The notes beneath the pieces were generated by a model that was not told the DNA's origin, made no database searches, and saw nothing but the letters and a program-made list of their open reading frames with translations. 50,138 bases of DNA from Solibacillus merdavium (GTDB taxonomy: Bacteria > Bacillota > Bacilli > Bacillales_A > Planococcaceae). Location: positions 1 to 50,138 of the forward strand of contig NZ_JACSPW010000021.1 in NCBI RefSeq assembly GCF_014836935.1. Direction: 5' to 3'. A program made the position numbers and the translations under genes. This document shows, one piece after another, positions 43,561 through 50,138 of this stretch (the first letter of the stretch is position 1; each line of letters opens with the position of its first letter).

Positions 43561-45275
43561 TGTTCAATCACCTCGTTTATACGTGTCCACAATAGACGAT
43601 GCTGCTTTACATTTTCTTCGCGATCGGTAAACACCTCAATTAGTTTTAAAGAGGCTTGTTTATTTGTTGCCAATGTATTTATAAGTTCAGCTTTTGTTTT
43701 TACTTTTTCGTATTCCATATTGTACATGCTAGCAACTTGCTCGAACGTTAACTCGGTCGGTGTCCCGAATAAATCCTCATAGTGTGCCTCTACTTTTGAC
43801 TGAGGTAAATATGAGAAAATTCCACCTCCGTCATTATTCATTACGATCACTGTTAAATCACATTGCTGATAACGGCTTGCAATGAAAGCATTAGTATCAT
43901 GCAAAAATGCTAAATCTCCAATCAGTAAATATGTTTTACGCATTTTACGTCCATTACTAAAGCCAAGTGCAGTAGATGTCACTCCATCAATTCCATTGGC
44001 CCCTCGGTTTGCGAAAATTTGAACTGATCGATTAGTTGAAAGTAAAAAAGTATCTATATCACGAATCGGCATACTGCTGCTTACGAATATGTCAGCTTCT
44101 TCCTCAATATTTGCCAGCAGTGATTGAACCATTGCCCCTTCATCGTCAGCATAATCACTATATTTTTCTATGACATCCGATGCGAGTAAATCGGCCATTT
44201 TCCAAAACTGAAAATATTCTATTTCAGCTACAGAATGCTGTAGCTCAATTTCACCTAGCCACTCCCCTGGAAGCGCATGAATAAAGTGCGTGGACATATG
44301 TGTAGAGTCTCTATACATTGGGTCCTCGTCGATAATAATATAGTTTTGCGGATTTACCTGTACGATAAATTGCATTAAAAATTTCGATACCGGCTGTGCA
44401 CCGAATCGAATAACCGTTTGTGGACGAACATTTTGTTTGAAACGCTCATTTTTCATCAAGGCATCATATGTAGCAATTGCATATATTTGGCAATCTTCAG
44501 GTACTTCTGTGCGTAGATTTGATAAGCTTTCAATCATTACTGGCCACTTTACTTCACGGATAAAGTTCCATAAATGTTCGGTATCCGTTCCTAATGGCAA
44601 TTCCCCTATAATAATCATTCCATTAGTTGTTCGTTCCAAAATATGTGTTAACTCCGTAATCGCTTGCTTTGAAGGTGTAAGCTCATTTGTATAACTTTTT
44701 ACATAGCTCGACTTCGGCAGCACATCTTTAAAATCAATCATTAACGGTTCACGGAATGGAATATTCAAATGTACCGGTCCATATGGTGCAGTTGTTGCAA
44801 TATTTAACGCACGTACAGTATGACGCTCAATAAATGGCAACGTTTGCGGCGCGTTGTCTGGAATCGGGAATTCAGCTGACCACTTTACGTTTTCGCCGTA
44901 AAGTCGTACTTGATTAATCGTTTGTGGTGCGCCCACTTCTCTTAATTCATGCGGACGATCAGCTGTTAAAACGATTAAAGGCACCCTTGCATATTTTGCT
45001 TCGACAATTGCCGGGTAGTAGTTTGCTGCTGCCGTACCTGATGTACATAATAATACAACGGGTTTCGCCGTAGCTTTTGCTAAACCAAGCGCATAAAAAG
45101 CAGCTGCCCGCTCATCTACCTGTCGATGCATCTCCAGCTCCTTTGTTGAAGCAAAGGCATAGGCAAGCGGAGTGGAGCGTGAGCCAGGACTTATCACGAC
45201 TTGCTCTACTCCGGAAGCTACTAAAGCAGATACAATTTGATAAACATAATTCGATAGTATTTCACGCTCATTCAT
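43542..45275 (-). CDS. menD: MenD (SEPHCHC synthase)
   Basis: A 577-residue thiamine-diphosphate enzyme joining isochorismate and 2-oxoglutarate. Motifs are VEQVVISPGSRSTPLAYAFA at the start, HRQVDERAAAFYALGLAKAT with the catalytic Glu of the PYR domain, and the ThDP/Mg motif GDLAFLHDTNA...IVMNNDGGGIFSYLP in the C-terminal domain. The start at 45275 has GGAGGT 7 nt upstream, and an in-frame Met five codons earlier has none. It overlaps menF by 8 bases and menH by 19 bases: three coupled genes. Confidence 0.96.
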   Translation of the reverse strand: MNEREILSNYVYQIVSALVASGVEQVVISPGSRSTPLAYAFASTKELEMHRQVDERAAAFYALGLAKATAKPVVLLCTSGTAAANYYPAIVEAKYARVPLIVLTADRPHELREVGAPQTINQVRLYGENVKWSAEFPIPDNAPQTLPFIERHTVRALNIATTAPYGPVHLNIPFREPLMIDFKDVLPKSSYVKSYTNELTPSKQAITELTHILERTTNGMIIIGELPLGTDTEHLWNFIREVKWPVMIESLSNLRTEVPEDCQIYAIATYDALMKNERFKQNVRPQTVIRFGAQPVSKFLMQFIVQVNPQNYIIIDEDPMYRDSTHMSTHFIHALPGEWLGEIELQHSVAEIEYFQFWKMADLLASDVIEKYSDYADDEGAMVQSLLANIEEEADIFVSSSMPIRDIDTFLLSTNRSVQIFANRGANGIDGVTSTALGFSNGRKMRKTYLLIGDLAFLHDTNAFIASRYQQCDLTVIVMNNDGGGIFSYLPQSKVEAHYEDLFGTPTELTFEQVASMYNMEYEKVKTKAELINTLATNKQASLKLIEVFTDREENVKQHRLLWTRINEVIEQWLDSL

Positions 45276-46650
45276 GTAATTGACCTCCAAGTGCTCGCAG
45301 CATCGGACGGAATTTCACGAGCGTCTCTTCATATTCGGATTGTGCTTCTGAATCCGCTACAATCCCACCACCTGCATATAAGTATGCTTTATCCTGTACT
45401 AAAGCAGCCGAACGAATCGCAACCGCGAACTCCCCGTTTCCATCTGCATCAAGCCAACCAATAGGCGCTGCATAAAGTCCTCGATTCATTGGCTCATACG
45501 CACGAATTATCTTCATCGCTTGTTCACGTGGCACACCGCCTAATGCTGGAGTTGGATGTAAATGTTTCACCAGCTGTAAAATCGTTGCTTGTTCATTTAG
45601 AATACCTTCAACAGGCGTATATAAATGCTGAATATCTCTGATTTTCAGAAGCTTCGGTCCATGTGGTACTTTTACCTCGGAACAATTCTTTTCAAATGTC
45701 TCAGTAATCATTTCTACGACATAATGATGTTCACCAAGATTTTTCATATCATTTAATAAGTTTTGTCCCAGTGCTTCATCGGCTTCAGCAGTTGAACCGC
45801 GCTTTATCGAGCCAGCGACACACGAAGAATAGGCTCGTCCATTTTCGACTTTTACTAAGCGTTCTGGTGATGCACCATAAAATAATAGATCCCCATGCTC
45901 TAAGCCAAATAGATAGCTTTCTGGTTGCTCATGTACAACATGCGATAAAATTTGAGGTGATGTAATCGCTTCCTTAAATTGCAATGCTAAAGAACGCGCA
46001 ATAACTACCTTTTGCGCTTCGTTATCTTTTATTAAACTTGTCACTTTGTGAATGGAATTTAAATACTCTTCCTTGAACGGCTCCATATAGCTCGTCATCG
46101 TCGGCTTTGCATATGTTTTAACTTCTTTTACTTGTGCTGCATGAATAAGCTCATCACGCTCTTTACGCAATGCCTCAAATGTATTGGCGCTATTTGTCTC
46201 ATCTGTAATGTAGTTAATTGTTACATATGCTTTATCATTTCGAATGACTAACTGATGGGTTGCTACAGTAAAATAGCTTTGTGGGAAGTTTGTCCATTCT
46301 GCTGATACTTCATTTTGTGGGTCAAATGTAAAACCACCAAAAAGAATAGGCTGTAAGTGCCGATCTTCCTGAACAATTTGACTAGTTAGCTTTTTCCAAT
46401 GTTGTTCAACCAAATCAAAACGAGCGTCGGATGCATTATTTTCTATTGTATATGCATGACCTAAACCGACTAATGTGAAGGTTTTTTCACGATTTTGCCA
46501 GTAATTTCTTTTTCCTTTATATTTCTTTTCTCCCGCTGCAAAAAATGCTAACGCGGATAAACGACTTACTTCGATTGTTTCTATATAAAAAATTTGTTTT
46601 GAATTTAAGCCTACTTCAATTTCAGTGGCGTTGTACCACTTGTGTTGCAT
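45268..46650 (-). CDS. menF: Isochorismate synthase MenF
   Basis: A 460-residue chorismate-using enzyme (anthranilate synthase I-like fold) making isochorismate, the first dedicated step. Motifs seen include KVVIARSLALQF, SPERLVKVENGRAYSSCVAGSIKRG, HLHPTPALGGVPREQAMKII with the active-site residues, and IGWLDADGNGEFAVAIRSA. The start at 46650 has GGAGGG 7 nt upstream. It heads the menF-D-H-B-E cluster and is divergent from menA; the 241 bases between them carry both promoters and no gene. Confidence 0.96.
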   Translation of the reverse strand: MQHKWYNATEIEVGLNSKQIFYIETIEVSRLSALAFFAAGEKKYKGKRNYWQNREKTFTLVGLGHAYTIENNASDARFDLVEQHWKKLTSQIVQEDRHLQPILFGGFTFDPQNEVSAEWTNFPQSYFTVATHQLVIRNDKAYVTINYITDETNSANTFEALRKERDELIHAAQVKEVKTYAKPTMTSYMEPFKEEYLNSIHKVTSLIKDNEAQKVVIARSLALQFKEAITSPQILSHVVHEQPESYLFGLEHGDLLFYGASPERLVKVENGRAYSSCVAGSIKRGSTAEADEALGQNLLNDMKNLGEHHYVVEMITETFEKNCSEVKVPHGPKLLKIRDIQHLYTPVEGILNEQATILQLVKHLHPTPALGGVPREQAMKIIRAYEPMNRGLYAAPIGWLDADGNGEFAVAIRSAALVQDKAYLYAGGGIVADSEAQSEYEETLVKFRPMLRALGGQLHE

Positions 46651-46891
46651 GAAAATTCCCTCCGTCATGTTGCAAATTCACTAAATATGATGCAATTACC
46701 ACACTTTTTAATACGTGCAAAAATTTTTATAATTTGCTCAATTTATTTGCGTTCGTTCTCTAAATAATACCTCTCCTATCATACCATTTTTCAAGCAATC
46801 GTTACATGTATTCATGCTTCACTCTGTTCTTTTTGTTGTAATTGCTTTACAATAGTTTAGATAATTGTATTTGGTAAGGAGCGTTTTTTTT

Positions 46892-47809
46892 ATGACAAAA
46901 GTCGTTGAAGCGGACAAAGGGTTTAAAGTTTGGTGGCATTTAACACGTCCCCATACATTAACGGCTTCATTTGTACCAGTATTACTAGGTACTTCAATAG
47001 CACTTGCAATAGACCATGAAACAATTCATTTTGGATTGTTTTTTGCAATGCTTATAGCTAGTATGCTCATTCAGGCAGCTACAAATATGTTCAATGAATA
47101 TTATGATTATAAGCTTGGACTGGATAATGAAAATTCAGTCGGCATTGGAGGCACAATTGTCCGTCATGGTGTAGCACCAAAGACGATTATGATGATTGCG
47201 CTAGGCTTTTATGGAATAGCGATGCTTTTAGGGGTATACATATGCGCGATGACTTCTTGGTGGTTAGTAGCTGTTGGTCTTGTTTGCATGCTTATTGGCT
47301 ATTTGTATACAGGTGGTCCATATCCGATTGCCTATTCACCTTTTGGGGAGTTAGTTTCTGGAGCAGTTATGGGAATGGGCATTATTTTAATTGCTTTCTA
47401 TATTCAAACAGGGGAAGTAACGTTGGATGCAGTGTTAATTTCAGTTCCTAGTATGATTCTAGTGGGAGCGATTATGCTTTCCAATAACATCCGTGACATC
47501 GTAGGAGATACAGAAGGCGGTCGCAAAACGATGGCTATATTAGTCGGTCGTTACAACGCTGTAACAATACTTGCTGCGTTTTTTGTTGTATCTTATATTT
47601 GGATAGTTGTTCTTGTTTTTCTTGGTCATTTAACACCATGGGCTTTACTTGTATTATTAAGTGCGAAAAAGCCAATCGATTCCATTAAACTATTCCGTGC
47701 TAAAGAAAAGCCTTTAGAAGTAATGCCTGCTATGAAGTTTACTGCACAAACGAACACGATTTTCGGTTTCCTTTTGGCGATTGGTTTACTACTTTCATAT
47801 TTTCTTTAA
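46892..47809 (+). CDS. menA: 1,4-Dihydroxy-2-naphthoate polyprenyltransferase MenA
   Basis: A 305-residue membrane enzyme of the UbiA family that attaches the prenyl chain to the naphthoate ring. Two Asp-rich motifs for Mg-prenyl-diphosphate are intact: NMFNEYYDYKLGLD about residue 70 and NNIRDIVGDTEGG about 200. About eight hydrophobic segments are seen. The start at 46892 has AAGGAG 9 nt upstream; the frame to 46865 is upstream of that site. It is divergent from the other men genes, as in B. subtilis, and is followed by yteA. Confidence 0.95.
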   Translation: MTKVVEADKGFKVWWHLTRPHTLTASFVPVLLGTSIALAIDHETIHFGLFFAMLIASMLIQAATNMFNEYYDYKLGLDNENSVGIGGTIVRHGVAPKTIMMIALGFYGIAMLLGVYICAMTSWWLVAVGLVCMLIGYLYTGGPYPIAYSPFGELVSGAVMGMGIILIAFYIQTGEVTLDAVLISVPSMILVGAIMLSNNIRDIVGDTEGGRKTMAILVGRYNAVTILAAFFVVSYIWIVVLVFLGHLTPWALLVLLSAKKPIDSIKLFRAKEKPLEVMPAMKFTAQTNTIFGFLLAIGLLLSYFL

Positions 47810-47816
47810 AATTAAG

Positions 47817-47848
47817 AGAGGCATGTTGTCACCAACATGCCTCTTTTA
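47817..47848. terminator. Bidirectional terminator between menA and yteA
   Basis: A 12-bp perfect stem (47817-47828 with 47833-47844), 4-nt loop and T/A run on both sides, 7 bases after the menA stop. Confidence 0.94.
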
Positions 47849-48196
47849 TTATTCCACATTTTCTATTTCTGCATGATCAATACATGTTAAAGCTGTAGGA
47901 ATCGCTTCTAAACGTCCAAATGGAATGTTTTCACCACATACAGCACATTTTCCATATGTACCCTCATCCATCGCAGTCAATGCAGTTTTAATTCTCTCAA
48001 TTTCTTCTTCCTTCAATTCATTTAACGTAAGTTCTGTTACAACCGTCGTCAAATCCGTAGCTGCATCAGCTGGATGATTATCAACCGCCGATAACTCTGT
48101 TTCATCAACAGGCAGTTCATCATTGATAAACTGTTGTAATGTCGCTAGCTCTTCTTCCAATGTCTGACGTAATTGTTGTAATTGATTGTTATTCAT
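47849..48196 (-). CDS. yteA: DksA/TraR-type zinc-finger protein (YteA-like)
   Basis: A 115-residue protein of the TraR/DksA superfamily: an N-terminal coiled coil (QLQQLRQTLEEELATLQQF), a charged helix (EEEIERIKTALTAMDEGTYG) and a zinc finger with CAVCGENIPFGRLEAIPTALTC and a final Asp-His in place of the fourth ligand (C-x2-C ... C-x2-H). Such proteins bind the RNA polymerase channel, but this one is shorter than B. subtilis YteA, whose gene lies next to menA. It may be a truncated or short form of that group. AAAGGGGG lies 7 nt before ATG. Confidence 0.85.
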   Translation of the reverse strand: MNNNQLQQLRQTLEEELATLQQFINDELPVDETELSAVDNHPADAATDLTTVVTELTLNELKEEEIERIKTALTAMDEGTYGKCAVCGENIPFGRLEAIPTALTCIDHAEIENVE

Positions 48197-48261
48197 ATTA
48201 AATCCCCCTTTTATCTGTTAATAAAATATTACCTAAATGAGGATTTCTAAAACATCTCGAC

Positions 48262-49020
48262 TTATTTTATCGCTGTATATGCACTAATTGCATTATGCAG
48301 AAACTGGGTAGCACCTTCTCCAACTCGTTGATCATAATAGGAAGTAAAGCGTTCATCGTATATATACATTTGTGCTAATCCTTGGTGAGCCTCTTTCGTA
48401 TATTTTGCCCAAGAAAAGCTTAACCAACGTTTATGAAGCTCTGCAGCCTCCATAGCAATTGCTGAAGTAGTATCTCCCTGTTCCATCGCTTCTTTTAAGC
48501 GTTCAAACAACTGCTTCTCTAATTGTTGCATAGCTTCGTATTGTTCTTCTGACATATTTTTCAGTTTGCCGTAGCTTGCATCAACTTGTTCCTCACCATA
48601 TTTTTCACGAATTTCCTGCCCGTAGTTTTGTTCATTTTCTTCCACTAATTTATTTTTGAAAACTTTAAACTTTTCTTCATTTGTCATTTTAATATCCCCT
48701 TCCAACATATTGATTGTTTGATTTATTGTTTCAAGTAATTTATCGAGATAATTTCTCTTTTTTTGTAAAAGCCCGTATTGTTTTTTTAACACTTCTTTCA
48801 CTTCAAAATTTGGATCGTTTAAAAAATTTTTAATCTCCTCTAGCTTAAAATCTAGCTCCCGATAAAACAGAATTTGCTGTAGTCGATCAATATCAGATTG
48901 ACTATATTTTCTATAGCCATTTTGCTCGACCGCTGAAGGCTTTAACAAATCAATTTCATCATAGTACCGTAATGTTCGTGCACTTACACCTGACAACTTT
49001 GCCAACTCATTTACTAGCAT
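48262..49020 (-). CDS. MerR-family regulator with TipAS-like domain
   Basis: A 252-residue regulator. The N-terminal MerR winged helix (LVNELAKLSGVSARTLRYYDEIDLLKP) and dimerisation coil (about residues 75-110) are followed by a TipAS domain (about 130-250), an all-helical antibiotic-binding module as in TipAL, Mta and SkgA, here with WLSFSWAKYTKEAHQGLAQMYIYDERFTSYYD. It likely activates an exporter or resistance gene, and itself, on ligand binding. The ATG has GAGGTG 7 nt upstream. A MerR-type promoter with a long 19-nt spacer lies just upstream (49041-49071), suggesting self-control. Confidence 0.88.
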   Translation of the reverse strand: MLVNELAKLSGVSARTLRYYDEIDLLKPSAVEQNGYRKYSQSDIDRLQQILFYRELDFKLEEIKNFLNDPNFEVKEVLKKQYGLLQKKRNYLDKLLETINQTINMLEGDIKMTNEEKFKVFKNKLVEENEQNYGQEIREKYGEEQVDASYGKLKNMSEEQYEAMQQLEKQLFERLKEAMEQGDTTSAIAMEAAELHKRWLSFSWAKYTKEAHQGLAQMYIYDERFTSYYDQRVGEGATQFLHNAISAYTAIK

Positions 49021-49040
49021 GCCATCACCTCTTATTTAGT

Positions 49041-49071
49041 ACTATAAAGGATGACGTAACGTAAAGGTCAA
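49041..49071 (-). promoter_or_regulatory. MerR-type promoter (19-nt spacer) of the regulator gene
   Basis: On the minus strand TTGACC (49066-49071) and TATAGT (49041-49046) are separated by 19 nt, the over-long spacer that MerR activators correct by twisting the DNA. ACGT repeats with partial symmetry (ACGTtACGT) sit in the spacer, as in TipAL-type operators. It suggests that the protein controls its own gene. Confidence 0.65.
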
Positions 49072-49167
49072 TGGGAATATATTTTAAAATTAAATTTTTC
49101 TTTTCAATTATAATTGGTGAAAGGATGACTTTTGAAAATCAAAATATATCAATCGATATTACACTAT

Positions 49168-49206
49168 AAAAAATGGAAGCATTCCTAATCTTTTAGGATG
49201 CTTCCA
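49168..49206 (-). terminator. Terminator of the NUDIX gene, overlapping its end
   Basis: A stem of 9 + 3 pairs (49174-49186 with 49195-49206, one bulge) followed by six T on the minus strand. Its first arm covers the last codons of the NUDIX gene. Confidence 0.85.
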
Positions 49207-49816
49207 TAAAATTTTTTAATCTCGAAATTAATTCACTCAAGTAAATTTTCGGTAATGTAGACATTTGTTTTAAACTAATATTTTTCACTTCAAAACATTT
49301 AATATCATTTTCATAGCGAAACCCTGTCACTTCAATTTCCTTCACTGCTTCTTGAGCCAATTGCATAAAATGTTCCCATTTAGCACGATACATTCCATCA
49401 ACTTCTTCACGTTGAATCGAAAACTGCTCAAACCCTCCTACCAACTCAAAAACAAAAATATTGGCAAATTCATTATCTTTTATTAATTCATTTTCGATAC
49501 TATATGGAATTACTCCCAATGATTTTAATTGTGAAAACATAGCAGTAATACCTATTTCCTCTTCAAGCTCTCGCACTCCATCTTCAACAGTTTCTGTAGA
49601 AAGTAAATGGCCAGCAGCAGTAATATCGTATTGGCATGGGTAATCTTTTTTATATTTACTTCTCAGTTGAAAGTAAATATGCCATTCTGCGTTAATTTTT
49701 TCAATAACCCAACAATGGAATACTTCGTGCCAATATCCTCTTTCATGAATTATTTCACGGTGCTCAACACCTATTTCATTGTAATCTTTATCAAATATTT
49801 TTAGACGCTCTGTCAA
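49193..49816 (-). CDS. NUDIX hydrolase, IPP-isomerase-like
   Basis: A 207-residue NUDIX protein of the type that resembles isopentenyl-diphosphate isomerase: start MTERLKIFDKDYNEIGVEHREIIHERGYWHEVFHCWV, then the NUDIX box AAGHLLSTETVEDGVRELEEEIGI at residues 67-90. The gap between the Glu and the Arg-Glu pair is one residue shorter than the canonical box, which I believe is usual in this subgroup. Substrate unknown. The start is TTG with AAGGGGGTGA 4 nt upstream; no in-frame ATG is close. It lies 21 bases after the tRNA terminator and may also receive read-through. Confidence 0.85.
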   Translation of the reverse strand: MTERLKIFDKDYNEIGVEHREIIHERGYWHEVFHCWVIEKINAEWHIYFQLRSKYKKDYPCQYDITAAGHLLSTETVEDGVRELEEEIGITAMFSQLKSLGVIPYSIENELIKDNEFANIFVFELVGGFEQFSIQREEVDGMYRAKWEHFMQLAQEAVKEIEVTGFRYENDIKCFEVKNISLKQMSTLPKIYLSELISRLKNFMEAS

Positions 49817-49837
49817 AACGTCACCCCCTTATATACA

Positions 49838-49873
49838 AAAACGCTAAGTACATGTAAAAGTACTTAGCGTTTT
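49838..49873 (-). terminator. Terminator of the tRNA cluster
   Basis: A 14-bp perfect stem (49838-49851 with 49860-49873) with an 8-nt loop and four or more T on the minus strand, 17 bases past tRNA-Glu. Confidence 0.9.
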
Positions 49874-49889
49874 CTCTTCTTCTTATGTA

Positions 49890-49961
49890 TGACCCGTACG
49901 GGATTCGAACCCGTGTTACCGCCGTGAAAGGGCGGTGTCTTAACCACTTGACCAACGGGCC
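49890..49961 (-). tRNA. tRNA-Glu (anticodon UUC)
   Basis: A 72-nt cloverleaf on the minus strand: acceptor GGCCCGT pairs with ACGGGTC, anticodon loop CTTTCAC with anticodon TTC, T arm ACGGGTTCGAATCCCGT. CCA is not encoded. Its wobble uridine is a known substrate of the mnm5s2U pathway. Confidence 0.96.
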
Positions 49962-49963
49962 GA

Positions 49964-50054
49964 TGGCGGAGACAGAGGGATTTGAACCCTCGCGCCGCTT
50001 ACGCGACCTACACCCTTAGCAGGGGCGCCTCTTCAGCCTCTTGAGTATGTCCCC
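49964..50054 (-). tRNA. tRNA-Ser (anticodon GCU)
   Basis: Minus-strand tRNA with a long variable arm (GTAGGTCGCGTAAGCGGCGC), acceptor GGGGACA with TGTCTCC, anticodon loop CTGCTAA with GCT. CCA is encoded (49964-49966). It is 2 bases from tRNA-Glu, so one transcript covers both. Confidence 0.96.
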
Positions 50055-50066
50055 AAAATGTAAAAA

Positions 50067-50138
50067 TGGCTCCGAAGGCAGGACTCGAACCTGCGACCTG
50101 CCGGTTAACAGCCGGATGCTCTACCAACTGAGCTACTT
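50067..50138 (-). tRNA. tRNA-Asn (anticodon GUU), first bases outside window
   Basis: Minus-strand tRNA with anticodon loop CTGTTAA and anticodon GTT, T arm GCAGGTTCGAGTCCTGC, acceptor 3' strand CTTCGGA, discriminator G and an encoded CCA. The first four acceptor bases lie past the window end. First tRNA of the visible Asn-Ser-Glu cluster. Confidence 0.95.

Noticed and set aside
1-50138. CRISPR arrays, prophage, toxin-antitoxin or restriction-modification genes
   Set aside because: No regularly spaced direct repeats, phage structural genes, or pairs of small toxin/antitoxin-like genes were seen anywhere in the window.

Overview
The window looks like a chromosomal segment of a low-GC Gram-positive bacterium of the order Bacillales, most likely the family Planococcaceae near Solibacillus or Lysinibacillus. 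That placement is inferred from protein style and from gene order. The order is close to the ytx/ytp/ytq/yto/ytm/men part of the Bacillus subtilis chromosome (ytxH-ytxG-murC-sftA-ytpR-ytpQ; ytoP-ytzB-ytnP-trmB; pepV-ytzE; ytgP-ytfP; leuS; ytqA-ytqB; ytpA-ytoA-metK-pckA-ytmA-ytkD-dps; yidD; menE-B-H-D-F / menA-yteA). Most genes lie on the minus strand. I see no prophage, CRISPR array or plasmid genes. The only mobile-element gene is a cut-off IS1182-type transposase at the left edge.

Layout: 1-0.6 kb, end of an IS1182-family transposase with two hairpins. 0.6-8 kb, ytxGH, murC (cell wall), sftA (septal DNA translocase), ytpR, ytpQ. 8-16 kb, a lipoprotein, a DUF84 NTPase, an M42 aminopeptidase, a PepSY protein, a lactonase, the tRNA m7G methylase TrmB, a NERD-like protein, D-amino acid aminotransferase and dipeptidase PepV. 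16-23 kb, the YtzE regulator behind a structured leader, a pseudouridine synthase, the lipid flippase YtgP, the flavoprotein YtfP, an unrecognised 271-residue protein, a hemolysin III protein and an SRPBCC protein. 23-32 kb, leuS under a T-box with a CUC specifier, an MFS exporter, the tRNA-wobble pair ytqA/ytqB (mnmL/mnmM), an AGCS symporter and a YtpA-like hydrolase. 32-38 kb, a gamma-carbonic-anhydrase-like protein, metK under a SAM-I riboswitch, pckA with a CcpN-type box, ytmA, ytkD and dps. 38-40 kb, a YtzI-like small protein, yidD, and a zinc-binding lipoprotein behind a Zur box. 40-48 kb, the menaquinone genes menF-D-H-B-E facing away from menA. 48-50 kb, YteA-like, a MerR/TipAS regulator, a NUDIX hydrolase, and a tRNA cluster (Asn-Ser-Glu) running off the right edge.

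The genes mostly serve the core cell: wall synthesis and chromosome segregation, tRNA charging and modification, S-adenosylmethionine and gluconeogenesis, quinone synthesis, zinc and oxidative stress. Several regulatory RNAs and operators can be read directly: T-box, SAM-I riboswitch, Zur box, CcpN box and a MerR-type promoter with a 19-nt spacer.

I did not find a clear new multi-gene system. The best leads are a densely folded leader in front of ytzE, a compound palindromic repeat in the place where menC would be expected, a YtpA homologue whose catalytic serine is replaced by glycine, tandem hairpins in the long metK leader beyond its riboswitch, and the unrecognised 271-residue protein.
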